A stretch of 64,000 nucleotides of DNA from Winslowiella toletana (GCF_017875465.1 NZ_JAGGMQ010000001.1:4464001-4528000); one strand, 5' to 3'; positions 38,258 to 51,259 are shown, counted from the first letter of the stretch. Numbers and translations: made by a program. Notes: generated from the letters alone by a model not told the origin.

Positions 38258-38494
38258 ATGAGCACTATCGAAGAACGCGTTAAGAAAATCATTGGCGAGC
38301 AGCTTGGCGTTAAGCAGGAAGAAGTTGTTAACACTGCCTCTTTTGTAGAAGATCTGGGCGCTGATTCTCTTGATACCGTTGAGCTGGTAATGGCTCTGGA
38401 AGAAGAGTTCGACACTGAGATTCCGGATGAAGAAGCCGAGAAAATCACGACTGTTCAGGCCGCAATTGATTATATCAATAATCATCAGGCTTAA
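38258..38494 (+). CDS. acpP: Acyl carrier protein
   Basis: 78 residues, very acidic. The phosphopantetheine Ser is in the [12 protein letters not shown] motif near residue 37. It carries growing acyl chains for fatty-acid and lipid A synthesis. The intergenic region of 154 bases before it contains a hairpin and probably its own promoter, giving the high level known for AcpP. Confidence 0.99.
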   Translation: MSTIEERVKKIIGEQLGVKQEEVVNTASFVEDLGADSLDTVELVMALEEEFDTEIPDEEAEKITTVQAAIDYINNHQA

Positions 38495-38505
38495 TTGAAC
38501 ATCAT

Positions 38506-38533
38506 CAGGCGGTCATTTGACCGCCTGAGTTTT
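38506..38533 (+). terminator. Terminator after acpP
   Basis: CAGGCGGTCA (38506-38515) pairs with TGACCGCCTG (38518-38527), followed by AGTTTT. It partly separates acpP from fabF. Confidence 0.82.
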
Positions 38534-38582
38534 ATTGTACGTCCCACACAGTGTCAATATTTTCCCTCCCTGGAGGACGAAC

Positions 38583-39824
38583 GTGTCTAAGCGTCGTGTA
38601 GTTGTGACCGGTCTTGGCATGTTGTCTCCTGTCGGCAATACCGTAGAGTCCACCTGGAGTGCTCTCCTTGCCGGTCAGAGTGGCATCAGCCTGATCGACC
38701 ATTTTGATACTAGTGCCTACGCAACGCGTTTTGCTGGCTTAGTAAAGGATTTTAATTGTGAAGAATTTATCTCGCGCAAAGATCAGCGCAAGATGGATGC
38801 CTTCATTCAATATGGAATTGTCGCTGGCATTCAGGCCATGCAGGATTCCGGCCTGGAAGTAACAGAAGAGAACGCTGGCCGTATTGGCGCAGCAATCGGT
38901 TCTGGTATTGGCGGTTTAGGTTTGATCGAAGAGAATCACACCTCACTGGTTAACGGTGGCCCGCGCAAAATCAGTCCGTTTTTTGTTCCTTCTACCATTG
39001 TTAACATGATTGCCGGTCATCTGACAATTATGTTCGGCCTGAAAGGTCCAAGTATTTCGATTGCCACTGCCTGTACTTCCGGCGTGCATAACATTGGTCA
39101 CGCTGCGCGTATTATTGCGTACAACGATGCTGATGTGATGGTCGCTGGTGGCGCAGAGAAAGCCAGTACCCCGCTGGGTATGGGTGGCTTTGGCGCAGCA
39201 CGAGCGTTATCAACGCGTAACGATAATCCGCAGGCGGCGAGCCGTCCGTGGGATAAAGATCGCGATGGCTTTGTGCTGGGCGATGGCGCTGGCATGGTCG
39301 TGCTCGAAGAGTATGAACACGCGAAAAAGCGCGGCGCAAAAATCTATGCAGAAGTGGTGGGTTTCGGCATGAGCAGCGATGCTTATCATATGACCTCACC
39401 ACCTGAAGATGGTGCGGGCGCAGCGCTGGCGATGGAAAACGCACTAAAAGATGCGCAACTGTCTCCGGAGCAGATCGGCTATGTTAACGCCCACGGCACT
39501 TCAACGCCGGCAGGTGATAAAGCGGAAGCCCAGGCCGTGAAAACGGTATTTGGCGCCGCGTCGCGTAGCGTGATGGTGAGCTCCACCAAATCTATGACCG
39601 GTCACCTGTTGGGTGCGGCGGGCGCCGTTGAGTCTATTTACTCAATTCTTGCCTTACGCGACCAGGTTGTACCGCCAACCATCAACCTGGATAACCCGGA
39701 TGAAGGTTGCGATCTCGACTTTGTACCACATACAGCGCGTCAGGTGAGTAACCTGGAATACACCCTGTGTAACTCTTTCGGTTTCGGCGGCACCAACGGT
39801 TCCCTGATTTTCCGCAAAGTGTAA
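38583..39824 (+). CDS. fabF: 3-oxoacyl-ACP synthase II
   Basis: 413 residues from a GTG start preceded by GGAGGAC; an in-frame ATG at 38535 has no ribosome-binding site and adds unlike sequence. FabF elongates acyl-ACP, notably C16:1 to C18:1. The active site is Cys in [12 protein letters not shown] (near 164), His in [11 protein letters not shown] (near 304) and His in [13 protein letters not shown] (near 341). It ends the fab cluster. Confidence 0.98.
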   Translation: MSKRRVVVTGLGMLSPVGNTVESTWSALLAGQSGISLIDHFDTSAYATRFAGLVKDFNCEEFISRKDQRKMDAFIQYGIVAGIQAMQDSGLEVTEENAGRIGAAIGSGIGGLGLIEENHTSLVNGGPRKISPFFVPSTIVNMIAGHLTIMFGLKGPSISIATACTSGVHNIGHAARIIAYNDADVMVAGGAEKASTPLGMGGFGAARALSTRNDNPQAASRPWDKDRDGFVLGDGAGMVVLEEYEHAKKRGAKIYAEVVGFGMSSDAYHMTSPPEDGAGAALAMENALKDAQLSPEQIGYVNAHGTSTPAGDKAEAQAVKTVFGAASRSVMVSSTKSMTGHLLGAAGAVESIYSILALRDQVVPPTINLDNPDEGCDLDFVPHTARQVSNLEYTLCNSFGFGGTNGSLIFRKV

Positions 39825-39847
39825 CTCTGTGGCTATTGATCGTACTG

Positions 39848-39877
39848 AAACGGCTTCCTTTACAGGAGGCCGTTTTT
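39848..39877 (+). terminator. Terminator after fabF
   Basis: AAACGGCTTCCT (39848-39859) pairs with AGGAGGCCGTTT (39864-39875, one G-T pair) and is followed by T bases. It marks the end of the fab cluster and the left border of the inserted esterase/porin pair. Confidence 0.88.
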
Positions 39878-40024
39878 CTTTAAGCGGTTTAAGCGCCAGC
39901 TGAACCGCACGACGTGAAACAGAGTCTGACCACCAGCAGTATCGACTATCTGCAGCGCTGCCGGCGTATCGTTTGTTACTGATACACTGTCCTGGCGATT
40001 ACAACCGGGACAGTTCGTAAAGCA

Positions 40025-41221
<1,197 letters not shown>

Positions 41222-41246
41222 TCAGACATATTAGTAAGACAAAGCA

Positions 41247-43057
<1,811 letters not shown>

Positions 43058-43121
43058 AAAAAAAAACCTAAACCCGGCGGGCTGCATTAATAAAAATGCC
43101 AGCCCGCCGGGTTTAGGTTTT
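43058..43121 (-). terminator. Leader terminator (attenuator) of the porin-esterase operon
   Basis: Arms of 22 bases at 43063-43084 and 43100-43121 pair perfectly (core CTAAACCCGGCGGGCTG) around a loop that itself pairs CATT with AATG. On the minus strand a run of nine T (43066-43058) follows, making a strong Rho-independent terminator in the porin direction. Its first six bases are shared with the RAT element at 43116-43142, so RAT folding would block it. Confidence 0.92.
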
Positions 43122-43142
43122 GCCTGAGAACAGTAACAATCC
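43116..43142 (-). promoter_or_regulatory. RAT (ribonucleic antiterminator) for a BglG/LicT-family protein
   Basis: On the minus strand the 27 bases begin GGATTGTTACTG and end CAGGCAAAACC, the two conserved halves of BglG/LicT RAT elements, with a TTCT loop between them. The E. coli bgl and Bacillus LicT RATs are 29-30 bases with a slightly longer top stem. The 3' AAAACC overlaps the terminator stem, as in known antitermination leaders. The cognate BglG-type protein is not in the window. Confidence 0.88.
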
Positions 43143-43213
43143 TAAATAATATTGGCGGATTCTGCCACAGAGCAGCGTTAAAACAAGCGGTGATGCAATA
43201 CAGTGTTAGTTTT

Positions 43214-43229
43214 TGTGATAACAATCAAA
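43214..43229 (-). promoter_or_regulatory. CRP-like site upstream of the RAT leader
   Basis: TGTGA (43214-43218), six bases, TCAAA (43225-43229) is one mismatch from the TGTGA-N6-TCACA consensus. It lies about 70-100 bases before the RAT in the transcription direction of the porin operon, which would fit catabolite control of a beta-glucoside system. The -10/-35 elements could not be placed with confidence. Confidence 0.5.
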
Positions 43230-43365
43230 AATAATTAACTGCAAATAGTCAGTGGGACATTTTTCCGCTGCACAAAAATAATAGCGCAGCAAAATTGCTG
43301 CTATTTGGCTTCAGACGGGCACTCAGGTAATCTGACAGCGCAGGCGAATTGAAAAAGGGCAAGGC

Positions 43366-44163
43366 ATGGTTTGGATCAATGGTGAGGTGCAGGATCGGCT
43401 GGCGGTCAGTGATCGTGCGGTGCAGTTTGGCGACGGCTGTTTTACGACCGCCCGGGTGCGGGACGGCGAAGTTGACTGGCTGACTGCCCATTTGCAGCGC
43501 TTACAGCTGGGCGCGCGCCGGCTGCTGATTGAAGGCGTTGACTGGCTGGCGCTGGAAGCTGAAATAAAGGCAGCGGCACAGCAGCAGGGGGACGGGGTGC
43601 TGAAAGCGGTCATCAGCCGTGGCAGCGGCGGACGCGGTTACAGTGCAGCAGGCTGCTCGTCGCCAACGCGGATTGTCTCACTGGCGCCTTATCCGGCGCA
43701 TTATCACCGCCTGCGTGACAGTGGCGCGCGTCTGGCGCTTAGTCCGATACGCCTGGGGCTGAATCCGCTGCTGGCAGGCATCAAACACCTGAATCGTCTT
43801 GAGCAGGTATTAATCCGTACGCAACTTGAGCAGACTGGCGCAGATGAGGCGCTGGTGCTTGACACTGCGGGTAAGCTGGTGGAATGCTGTGCGGCCAATT
43901 TGTTCTGGCGCGTCGACCAGCAGGTATTTACGCCGCTGCTGACGCACTCCGGGGTCGACGGCATTATGCGCCAGCGCATTATCAGTTTGCTGGAACAAAA
44001 GGGATATCACTGTCAGGAAGTCAGCGTGGAGATGAGTGTGCTCTCCCGTGCCGATGAAGTGCTGATTTGCAACGCACTGATGCCTGTTTTGCCGGTTTAT
44101 CAGATTGAAGAGTGGCGTTATGCTTCCCGCCAGCTGTTTGATCTGATCAGCCCACATTGCTAA
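43366..44163 (+). CDS. pabC: Aminodeoxychorismate lyase
   Basis: 265 residues, a PLP fold type IV enzyme that makes 4-aminobenzoate and pyruvate from aminodeoxychorismate for folate. The N-terminus MVWINGEV and VSDRAVQFGDGCFTTARV are typical; the PLP Lys is in LLAGIKHLNRLEQV near residue 140. It starts the pabC-mltG-tmk-holB-ycfH unit. In E. coli it directly follows fabF, but here 3.5 kb intervene. Confidence 0.95.
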   Translation: MVWINGEVQDRLAVSDRAVQFGDGCFTTARVRDGEVDWLTAHLQRLQLGARRLLIEGVDWLALEAEIKAAAQQQGDGVLKAVISRGSGGRGYSAAGCSSPTRIVSLAPYPAHYHRLRDSGARLALSPIRLGLNPLLAGIKHLNRLEQVLIRTQLEQTGADEALVLDTAGKLVECCAANLFWRVDQQVFTPLLTHSGVDGIMRQRIISLLEQKGYHCQEVSVEMSVLSRADEVLICNALMPVLPVYQIEEWRYASRQLFDLISPHC

Positions 44164-44178
44164 TTAAATGGATATTGC

Positions 44179-45201
44179 ATGACAAAAACGCGCAAAGTTA
44201 TCGCCGCAGCGATAGTCATTCTGGCGCTGATTATCGCCACCTGTTACTGGCAGATTCGCCAGTTTGCCGCTTCACCTTTGACGATTGACCAGGAAACCAT
44301 CTTTACACTGCCTGCCGGCACTGGCCGGGTGGCGCTGGAAGCGCAGCTGGTGCGCGATAAGATCGTACCGCAAACGGTCTGGTTTGGCGCGCTGCTGAAA
44401 CTGGAGCCGGATCTGGCGAAATTTAAAGCGGGCACCTATCGTCTGACGCAGGGAATGACGGTGCGCGAGATGCTGGCGCTGCTGGCCAGTGGTAAAGAGG
44501 CGCAGTTTCCGATTCGCTTTGTCGAAGGCACCCGGCTGCAGGAGTGGCTGGCCGCGATGCGCGCCGCGCCTTATATCAGACATACTCTGGCTGATGACCA
44601 GTTCTCCACCCTGGCGCAGGCGCTGAAGCTGGACAGCGCTGACGGCGTTGAGGGCTGGTTCTATCCGGATACCTATCTCTATACCGCCAACACCACTGAT
44701 ATCTCGCTGCTGAAGCGGGCACATCAGCGTATGGCAACGCTGGTCGACAGTGTCTGGCAGGAAAAAATGGCCGATCTGCCGTATAAAACGCCGACCGATC
44801 TGCTGACTATGGCCTCGATTATTGAGAAAGAGACCGCAGTAAACGATGAGCGCAGTAAAGTGGCTTCGGTATTTATCAACCGGCTGCGACTGGGGATGCG
44901 TCTGCAGACCGACCCGACGGTCATTTACGGCATGGGCGAAAAATATAACGGCAGCCTGACGCGCAAAGATCTTGAGACGCCAACCGCGTATAATACCTAT
45001 ACCATCAGCGGATTGCCGCCAGGGCCGATTGCGATGCCGGGCAAGGCGTCGCTGGAGGCCGCAGCGCATCCGCTGAAAACCAGTTATCTCTATTTTGTTG
45101 CCGATGGCAAAGGTGGACATACCTTTACCACCAACCTTGCCAGTCATAACCGCGCGGTTGCTGTTTATCGTCAGGCGCTGAAGGAAAAGAATGAACAGTA
45201 A
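44179..45201 (+). CDS. mltG: Endolytic murein transglycosylase MltG
   Basis: 340 residues with an N-terminal membrane anchor ([18 protein letters not shown]). MltG cuts nascent glycan strands and probably ends their growth. The YceG domain holds the catalytic Glu in [25 protein letters not shown] and [10 protein letters not shown]. It overlaps tmk by 11 bases. Confidence 0.96.
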   Translation: MTKTRKVIAAAIVILALIIATCYWQIRQFAASPLTIDQETIFTLPAGTGRVALEAQLVRDKIVPQTVWFGALLKLEPDLAKFKAGTYRLTQGMTVREMLALLASGKEAQFPIRFVEGTRLQEWLAAMRAAPYIRHTLADDQFSTLAQALKLDSADGVEGWFYPDTYLYTANTTDISLLKRAHQRMATLVDSVWQEKMADLPYKTPTDLLTMASIIEKETAVNDERSKVASVFINRLRLGMRLQTDPTVIYGMGEKYNGSLTRKDLETPTAYNTYTISGLPPGPIAMPGKASLEAAAHPLKTSYLYFVADGKGGHTFTTNLASHNRAVAVYRQALKEKNEQ

Positions 45202-45823
45202 ATTCATTGTTATTGAAGGCCTTGAAGGGGCGGGGAAAACCACCGCCCGGGATGCGATTGTTGAAGTGCTGCAACAGCATGGCATCGGTGAGCTGGTTTT
45301 TACCCGTGAACCTGGCGGCACGCCACTGGCGGAAAAACTGCGTGACCTGATTAAGCAGGGCATTGAAGGCGAAAAAGTTACGGATAAAGCAGAACTGCTG
45401 ATGCTGTATGCCGCACGCGTGCAGCTGGTGGACACGGTGATCAAACCGGCGCTGGCGCGTGGCGCGTGGGTGGTGGGCGATCGTCACGATCTCTCGTCAC
45501 AAGCTTATCAGGGTGGCGGACGCGGCCTCGATCGTCAGCTGATGGAGACGCTGCGTACTACGGCATTGGGTGACTTTACGCCGGATTTAACGCTTTACCT
45601 CGATGTGACGCCGGAAATTGGTTTGCAGCGTGCGCGTGCGCGCGGCGAGCTGGACCGTATCGAACAGGAGTCACTGAACTTCTTTATCCGCACCCGCCAG
45701 CGTTATCTGGAACTTGCCGCCGCCGATCCGCGGATTAAAACCATCGATGCGACACAAAAAATCGAAGATGTGACACTGTCACTTAAAGCGGTGTTGCAGC
45801 AGTGGCTGGCGGGGCAGGCGTAA
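45191..45823 (+). CDS. tmk: Thymidylate kinase
   Basis: 210 residues. It phosphorylates dTMP to dTDP. The P-loop [10 protein letters not shown] is at residues 9-18, then [16 protein letters not shown] (the DR/E loop) and [17 protein letters not shown] (LID partner). The start overlaps mltG and its stop overlaps the holB ATG (TAATG). Confidence 0.97.
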   Translation: MNSKFIVIEGLEGAGKTTARDAIVEVLQQHGIGELVFTREPGGTPLAEKLRDLIKQGIEGEKVTDKAELLMLYAARVQLVDTVIKPALARGAWVVGDRHDLSSQAYQGGGRGLDRQLMETLRTTALGDFTPDLTLYLDVTPEIGLQRARARGELDRIEQESLNFFIRTRQRYLELAAADPRIKTIDATQKIEDVTLSLKAVLQQWLAGQA

Positions 45824-46815
45824 TGAACTGGTATCCGTGGCTGAATCAGCCTTACCGGCAAATTGTCGGGCAGCATCAGGCTGACCGCGGTCATCACGCG
45901 TTACTGATTCAGGCTTTGCCGGGGATGGGCGACGACGCGCTGGTCTGGGCGCTGAGTCGCTGGCTGATGTGTCAGCGCCGCGACGACATAAAAAGTTGCG
46001 GTGAATGCCATGGCTGTCAGCTGATGCAGGCGGGCAACCATCCGGACTGGTATAAGCTGGAAGCGGAAAAGGGTAAAAGCTCGCTGGGAATTGATGCGGT
46101 GCGTGGTGTAACAGAAAAGCTCTATCATCATGCCCAGCAGGGTGGCGCGAAAGTGGTCTGGCTACCGGACAGCGCCCAGCTTACTGAAGCTGCCGCCAAT
46201 GCTTTGCTAAAAACGCTGGAAGAGCCGCCGAAAAATACCTGGTTTTTCCTCAGCAGCCGCGAACCGCAGCGCCTGTTAGCCACGCTGCGTAGCCGCTGTT
46301 TTAACTGGCATCTTGCACCGCCGGACGAGGCGCAGTGCCTGCGCTGGCTGCAAAAACAGAGCCAGGCGGTCCAGCATGACTGCACCAGTGCGCTGCGCCT
46401 GAGCAGTGGCGCACCGGCCGCTGCGCTGGCGTTGCTGGATGAGAAACTGTGGGCGCAGCGCCAGCAGCTGTGCAGCACACTGGCGACGGCATTGCAGCAG
46501 GATCTGTTGAGTCTGCTGCCGGTGCTTAACCATGATGACGCCGCTGCGCGTATCGGCTGGCTGTGTGCCTTACTGATTGATGCCATGAAGTGGCAGCAGG
46601 GCGGCGGACAGTTTATTGCCAATGTCGATCAGCAAACGCTGGTCGGGCAAATCGCGCAGCAGCTGCCGTCATCTGCGCTGGACAGCAGCCTGCGCAGCTG
46701 GATGACCTGCCGCGATCGGCTGCGCCATGTGGTGGCGGTTAACCGCGAGCTGCTTCTGACTGAACAGCTGTTAAGCTGGGAACAGATTTTTTTACCGATA
46801 AGCGGGAGCCGGTAA
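45823..46815 (+). CDS. holB: DNA polymerase III delta' subunit
   Basis: 330 residues from the ATG overlapping the tmk stop. It is a non-hydrolysing clamp-loader subunit. The Zn-binding Cys cluster CGECHGC with an earlier Cys ([13 protein letters not shown]) is near residues 50-65. [21 protein letters not shown] with SRC (LRSRC) is the AAA+ clamp-loader signature. An upstream in-frame ATG lies within tmk and is not used. Confidence 0.96.
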   Translation: MNWYPWLNQPYRQIVGQHQADRGHHALLIQALPGMGDDALVWALSRWLMCQRRDDIKSCGECHGCQLMQAGNHPDWYKLEAEKGKSSLGIDAVRGVTEKLYHHAQQGGAKVVWLPDSAQLTEAAANALLKTLEEPPKNTWFFLSSREPQRLLATLRSRCFNWHLAPPDEAQCLRWLQKQSQAVQHDCTSALRLSSGAPAAALALLDEKLWAQRQQLCSTLATALQQDLLSLLPVLNHDDAAARIGWLCALLIDAMKWQQGGGQFIANVDQQTLVGQIAQQLPSSALDSSLRSWMTCRDRLRHVVAVNRELLLTEQLLSWEQIFLPISGSR

Positions 46816-46843
46816 CCTCGCCCGAACCGATGGATGTAACCTT

Positions 46844-47647
46844 ATGTTTTTAGTTGATTCCCATTGCCATCTTGATGGCCTGGATTACGAAAATCTGCAC
46901 AAAGATCTGGATGATGTGCTGGCGAAAGCCGCCGCGCGTGATGTGAAATTTATGCTGGCCGTCGCGACCACCTTGCCAGGTTATAAGGCGATGCAGCAGC
47001 TGATTGGCGATCGCCACAATGTGGCTTACTCCTGCGGCGTCCATCCGTTAAATCAGGCTGAAGAGTATGACTTCGCCGAACTGCGTCAGCTGGCGGCGGA
47101 CCCACGTGTGGTGGCTCTGGGCGAAACCGGTCTGGATTATTACTACCAGCCGGAAACCAAAGCGCGTCAGCAGGCCTCTTTCCGCGAACATATCCGCGTT
47201 GGACGCGATCTGAATAAGCCGGTGATTGTACATACCCGCGATGCGCGTGAAGATACGCTGGCGATTCTGCGCGAAGAGCAGGTTGAAGGCTGTGGCGGCG
47301 TGTTGCACTGCTTTACTGAAGATCGCGACACCGCAGGCAAGCTGCTGGATATGGGCTTCTATATTTCGTTTTCCGGTATTGTCACTTTCCGCAATGCGGA
47401 AGCGCTGCGTGAGGCGGCGCGCTTTGTGCCGCTGGACCGCATGCTGGTTGAGACCGATTCACCTTATCTGGCGCCAGTGCCTTATCGTGGCAAAGAGAAT
47501 CAGCCGGCTTATACCCGTGATGTTGCCGATTATATGGCGGTGCTGAAAGGCGTCGATACAGAAACGCTGGCGGCGGCGACCACGCAAAACTTCTCAGACC
47601 TGTTCCATATTCCCCTGTCGCGCCTTGGCGCTGCGCCGCTGGTCTGA
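46844..47647 (+). CDS. ycfH: TatD-family metal-dependent hydrolase YcfH
   Basis: 267 residues. TatD family enzymes are metal-dependent nucleases or phosphoesterases. Metal ligands show as SHCHLDGL near residues 6-13, GETGLDYYY near 92-100, [14 protein letters not shown] and [10 protein letters not shown]. It is the last gene of the pabC cluster; a terminator follows at 47684. Confidence 0.95.
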   Translation: MFLVDSHCHLDGLDYENLHKDLDDVLAKAAARDVKFMLAVATTLPGYKAMQQLIGDRHNVAYSCGVHPLNQAEEYDFAELRQLAADPRVVALGETGLDYYYQPETKARQQASFREHIRVGRDLNKPVIVHTRDAREDTLAILREEQVEGCGGVLHCFTEDRDTAGKLLDMGFYISFSGIVTFRNAEALREAARFVPLDRMLVETDSPYLAPVPYRGKENQPAYTRDVADYMAVLKGVDTETLAAATTQNFSDLFHIPLSRLGAAPLV

Positions 47648-47683
47648 TTTTTTTAGAGCTCGTAATTAATAAACAAAAGTCGT

Positions 47684-47720
47684 AAAGTGCTGCGCCCTGA
47701 AAGGGGCGCGCACTTTTTTT
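47684..47720 (+). terminator. Terminator after ycfH
   Basis: AAAGTGC-T-GCGCCC (47684-47697) pairs with GGGCGC-GCACTTT (47704-47716), one bulged T, followed by a T run to 47720. Confidence 0.88.
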
Positions 47721-47781
47721 GTTTAAAAAACTGGCAATAATTAAACATTTTTTAAGATTTTAAGCTATAGCTTCAAGGAAA

Positions 47782-47797
47782 CGTGATAGCCATCAAA
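47782..47797 (+). promoter_or_regulatory. CRP-like site upstream of ptsG
   Basis: CGTGA (47782-47786), six bases, TCAAA (47793-47797) is one or two mismatches from consensus in each half and lies about 140 bases before ptsG, where E. coli ptsG is CRP-activated. Confidence 0.5.
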
Positions 47798-47907
47798 TAA
47801 AATAAGCTGGAATTATTTTACTCTCCGTAATAAATACCGAGAGCGCTAAAACGCTCCACCCGTAAAGGGATCCTCCCCCCTTTACAACGCGCACTGCGCG
47901 GTAAAAA

Positions 47908-47930
47908 AGCAATCATACTCAGGAGCTTCA
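47908..47930 (+). promoter_or_regulatory. Conserved SgrS small-RNA target around the ptsG ribosome-binding site
   Basis: CATACTCAGGAGC (47914-47926) just before the ptsG ATG is the same sequence that SgrS pairs with in E. coli ptsG mRNA. This suggests that glucose-phosphate stress control of ptsG is kept. SgrS itself is encoded elsewhere. Confidence 0.65.
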
Positions 47931-47934
47931 CAAT

Positions 47935-49371
47935 ATGTTTAAGAATGCATTTGCAAACCTGCAAAAGGTCGGTAAATCGCTAATGTTGCCGGTATCGGTG
48001 CTGCCGATTGCCGGTATTCTGCTGGGCGTTGGTTCAGCAAACTTTAGCTGGTTGCCGGCTGTTGTCTCCCATGTTATGGCAGAGGCAGGTGGATCGGTGT
48101 TTGCCAATATGCCGCTGATTTTTGCTATCGGCGTGGCGTTAGGCTTTACCAATAACGACGGTGTTTCGGCACTGGCTGCCGTGGTGGCCTATGGCATTAT
48201 GGTGAAAACCATGGCGGTGGTCGCGCCGCTGGTTCTGCATCTGCCAGCCGCAGAGATTGAAGCGAAGCATCTTGCCGATACTGGTGTGCTGGGCGGGATT
48301 ATCGCCGGTTCCATCGCGGCCTATATGTTTAACCGCTTCTACCGTATTAAGCTGCCTGAATACCTTGGCTTCTTTGCCGGTAAACGTTTTGTGCCGATTA
48401 TCTCCGGTATGACGGCGATTATTCTGGGTGTGGTGCTCTCCTTTATCTGGCCTCCGGTCGGTGCGGCAATTCAGGAATTCTCCCAGTGGGCGGCGTATCA
48501 GAACCCGGTGGTCGCTTTCGGCATTTACGGTGTGGTTGAGCGTTCGCTGGTGCCCTTTGGTCTGCACCATATCTGGAACGTTCCTTTCCAGATGCAGATT
48601 GGTGAGTTTACCAATGCGGCAGGTCAGGTATTCCACGGTGATATCCCACGCTATATGGCGGGTGACCCAACCGCAGGTAAACTGTCTGGCGGCTTCCTGT
48701 TTAAAATGTACGGTCTGCCAGCTGCGGCGATCGCTATCTGGCACTCGGCGAAGCCGGAAAACCGCGCCAAAGTGGGCGGTATTATGATCTCCGCTGCGCT
48801 GACCTCTTTCCTGACCGGTATCACCGAGCCTATCGAATTCTCCTTTATGTTCGTGGCGCCGATTCTGTACGGCATCCATGCGATTCTGGCCGGTCTGGCA
48901 TTCCCAATCTGTATCCTGTTGGGTATGCGTGATGGCACCAGCTTCTCACATGGCCTGATCGACTTTATCGTTCTGAGCGGCAACAGCAGCAAAATCTGGC
49001 TGTTCCCTATCATCGGTATTATTTACGGCCTGATTTACTACACCGTATTCCGTGTGCTGATTGCCAAACTGGACCTGAAAACACCGGGCCGTGAAGAGAC
49101 TATCTCTGAGCAGACTACCGGTACTTCAAATGAGATGGCCGCTAACCTGGTCAACGCTTTTGGTGGCAAAGAGAACATCACTAACCTTGATGCCTGTATT
49201 ACCCGTCTGCGTGTCAGTGTGGCGGATGTGGCGAAAGTGGATCAGGCTGGCCTGAAGAAACTGGGCGCTGCGGGCGTAGTGGTTGCAGGCTCTGGCGTGC
49301 AGGCTATTTTCGGCACCAAGTCTGATAACCTGAAAACTGAAATGGACGACTATATTCGTAATCATTCTTAG
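47935..49371 (+). CDS. ptsG: Glucose PTS transporter subunit IIBC
   Basis: 478 residues. The N-terminal IIC domain is a multi-helix membrane transporter ([33 protein letters not shown]; the glucose-family loop). The C-terminal IIB domain carries the phosphorylated Cys in [13 protein letters not shown] near residue 421. It imports and phosphorylates glucose with EIIA-Glc (Crr). The ferrichrome-type receptor gene fhuE that follows in E. coli is absent here. Confidence 0.97.
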   Translation: MFKNAFANLQKVGKSLMLPVSVLPIAGILLGVGSANFSWLPAVVSHVMAEAGGSVFANMPLIFAIGVALGFTNNDGVSALAAVVAYGIMVKTMAVVAPLVLHLPAAEIEAKHLADTGVLGGIIAGSIAAYMFNRFYRIKLPEYLGFFAGKRFVPIISGMTAIILGVVLSFIWPPVGAAIQEFSQWAAYQNPVVAFGIYGVVERSLVPFGLHHIWNVPFQMQIGEFTNAAGQVFHGDIPRYMAGDPTAGKLSGGFLFKMYGLPAAAIAIWHSAKPENRAKVGGIMISAALTSFLTGITEPIEFSFMFVAPILYGIHAILAGLAFPICILLGMRDGTSFSHGLIDFIVLSGNSSKIWLFPIIGIIYGLIYYTVFRVLIAKLDLKTPGREETISEQTTGTSNEMAANLVNAFGGKENITNLDACITRLRVSVADVAKVDQAGLKKLGAAGVVVAGSGVQAIFGTKSDNLKTEMDDYIRNHS

Positions 49372-49386
49372 TCTTTAGCCGGTGAT

Positions 49387-49413
49387 AAAAAGGGAGCCTA
49401 AGCTCCCTTTTTG
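49387..49413 (+). terminator. Terminator of ptsG
   Basis: AAAAGGGAGC (49387-49396) pairs with GCTCCCTTTTT (49402-49412), perfectly complementary with T bases. It lies 15 bases after the ptsG stop and could also serve the minus-strand hicB remnant. Confidence 0.9.
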
Positions 49414-49431
49414 ACGTTTAAAAACGACAAC

Positions 49432-49737
49432 TTAACAGTATGAGGCTTTCATCAGTGCGTCGCTGATCCACTGATTAACGCTTTTTCCTGAGACTTCAGC
49501 GGCAGAATGAATCTCCGGCGGGATCCGCAGGCTAATTTTTCCACTGGCGGGACGCAGAGGTTGATGGCCGCGTTCTGCGCAATAGACCAGACAATCATCA
49601 ACCGCTTCTTCAAATGCTTTACGCAGATGGACAACATTATTGGCATGAAAGCCAATAACATCCCAAATGCCAGCTACATGTCCCACAAGGCATTGATCTT
49701 CATTGCTGTATTCAATTTTTGCCGCATAGCTATGACA
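49432..49737 (-). pseudogene. HicB-like antitoxin remnant with lost start and no HicA
   Basis: The open frame reads AAKIEYSNEDQCLVGHVAGIWDVIG and ends GKISLRIPPEIHSAAEVSGKSVNQWISDALMKASYC, a HicB-type fold with a C-terminal ribbon-helix-helix. HicB antitoxins normally begin about six residues before AAKIEYS; there the frame holds no ATG/GTG/TTG, only a short run after a TAA, while an ATG with TAG two codons later lies in the next frame. The first in-frame start is a GTG at 49686 without a ribosome-binding site, giving 84 residues. No toxin HicA gene lies on either side. It is probably a decayed antitoxin; a short product is possible. Confidence 0.65.
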
Positions 49738-49917
49738 TGGTATTTATTGTGGTGTCACTGCTGTTGCTGTAAGTCGAGGTGAGCGGGAGCGGGTGATCAG
49801 AGGCGGAATTGGCGTAAAGCTAGCCATCTGGCAAAAGAAAAGTCACCTGAAGGTTGAAACAAAACAAATTTCTCGCTCATACTGCCATAACTTCTCTCTC
49901 CGCTAAGGATCTGCACC

Positions 49918-50268
49918 ATGGCTGAAGAAACTATTTTCAGTAAAATCATTCGCCGCGAAATTCCGGCTGACATTGTCTATCAGGATGAGCTGGTGACCGC
50001 GTTTCGTGATATCGCCCCGCAGGCGCCGACCCATGTGCTGATTATTCCCAACGTGCTGATTGCCACCACTAACGATACGACAGAAGCGCATGAGCAGGCG
50101 CTGGGGCGTATGATTACCGTGGCGGCGAAGATTGCCAAAGCCGAGGGCATTGCTGAAGACGGTTACCGTTTGATCATGAATTGTAATCAACATGCCGGTC
50201 AGGTGGTGTACCATATTCATATGCACCTGGTTGGCGGCCGTCCTCTCGGGCCTCTGCTTTCTCATTGA
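49918..50268 (+). CDS. hinT: Purine nucleoside phosphoramidase HinT
   Basis: 116 residues of the HIT family, hydrolysing adenosine 5'-phosphoramidates and lysyl-adenylates. [18 protein letters not shown] opens the domain and the histidine triad is [14 protein letters not shown]. In E. coli hinT also leads the hinT-ycfL-lpoB-thiK-nagZ-ycfP group, which is kept here. Confidence 0.97.
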   Translation: MAEETIFSKIIRREIPADIVYQDELVTAFRDIAPQAPTHVLIIPNVLIATTNDTTEAHEQALGRMITVAAKIAKAEGIAEDGYRLIMNCNQHAGQVVYHIHMHLVGGRPLGPLLSH

Positions 50269-50288
50269 TAACTCAGCGGACTCCCCCT

Positions 50289-50657
50289 ATGCGCGCTCTG
50301 TTTACCGGTATTGCCGTGCTGCTGGCCCTCAGCGCTTGCAACAGCAAGCCGCCAAAGATCAATACCTCGCAGTCTCTGGTCATGGAGTCCTCAGTGTTAT
50401 CCGCGGGCATCACCACGGATGAACCGACTATCGGCGAACGCGACGGGCAACAACGCGCCGCCAGCGTGCTGGATAATCAGCAGGAAAAACCGGTGGAGGT
50501 GAACTATCGCTTTTACTGGTATGACGATAAGGGCCTGGAGATTCAGCCTTTTGAACGTCCGCGTAAAGTGGTGGTGCCTGCACATGCTAAAGTCGAAATC
50601 GCTTCGCAGCTGGGCAATCTTACCGCCAGCAAAGTGCGACTTTATCTCTATCTCTAA
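50289..50657 (+). CDS. ycfL: DUF1425 lipoprotein YcfL
   Basis: 122 residues from ATG 50289; an in-frame ATG at 50265 overlaps the hinT end and adds eight residues before the signal peptide. Lipobox LALSAC (Cys17). Conserved segments are LVMESSVLSAGIT and VNYRFYWYDDKGLEIQP with the closing KVRLYLYL. The function is unknown; it is linked to the neighbouring PBP1b activator LpoB by position. Confidence 0.92.
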   Translation: MRALFTGIAVLLALSACNSKPPKINTSQSLVMESSVLSAGITTDEPTIGERDGQQRAASVLDNQQEKPVEVNYRFYWYDDKGLEIQPFERPRKVVVPAHAKVEIASQLGNLTASKVRLYLYL

Positions 50658-50668
50658 GGGGAACATTT

Positions 50669-51259
50669 GTGACCAGCAGTATCTATAAACTTTCCGGCGT
50701 GATGTTACTGGCGCTAATCCTTAGCGGTTGTGTTCGCGAACAGCAGCAGCCACAGCAGCCAGCTCCGGTCGAACCGGCCCAGCCAGCGCAACCGGCGCCA
50801 CCAACGCCGCAACCGGGTGTGCCGGTTCCGCAGCCGCCAAAACTGGTCTCCATTGACTGGGATGCCAGCGTTCAGCCGTTAGTGGCGAAAATGTTGCAGG
50901 CTGATGGCGTAACGCAGGGCAGTGTGCTGTTAGTCGATCGGATTAAGAACAGCACCAATGGCAATCTGCAGACTGCCAAGGCCACTGCCGCACTGCAAAA
51001 TGCACTGGCGAATAACGGTAAATTCACCCTGGTGACCAGCCAGCAGCTGAATGTCGCCAGACAGACCCTCGGCCTGTCGCCGGAAGACAGCCTGACCTCG
51101 CGCAGCAAAGCGATCGGTCTGGCACGTTATGTTGGCGCGCAGTATGTGGTTTACACCAATGCGCAGGGCGATGTGAAAGCCCCTGAACTGCAAATGCAGC
51201 TGATGCTGGTGCAGACTGGCGAAATCATCTGGTCGGGTAACGGTGACGTACAGCATTGA
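50669..51259 (+). CDS. lpoB: Penicillin-binding protein activator LpoB
   Basis: 196 residues from a GTG start with AAGGGGA before it. Lipobox LILSGC (Cys21), then a Pro/Gln-rich linker (about residues 25-60) that lets the globular domain cross the peptidoglycan, then the LpoB domain (LVDRIKNSTNGNLQT; YVGAQYVVYTNAQG). It activates PBP1b from the outer membrane. Its end overlaps the thiK start by 17 bases. Confidence 0.95.
   Translation: MTSSIYKLSGVMLLALILSGCVREQQQPQQPAPVEPAQPAQPAPPTPQPGVPVPQPPKLVSIDWDASVQPLVAKMLQADGVTQGSVLLVDRIKNSTNGNLQTAKATAALQNALANNGKFTLVTSQQLNVARQTLGLSPEDSLTSRSKAIGLARYVGAQYVVYTNAQGDVKAPELQMQLMLVQTGEIIWSGNGDVQH

Noticed and set aside
39880..40024. Short GTG frame (about 22 codons) after fabF
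   Set aside because: Too short, no ribosome-binding site and no similarity; more likely an insertion border.
44272..45444. 390-codon frame antisense to mltG and tmk
   Set aside because: Spans two conserved genes on the other strand and shows no motif.
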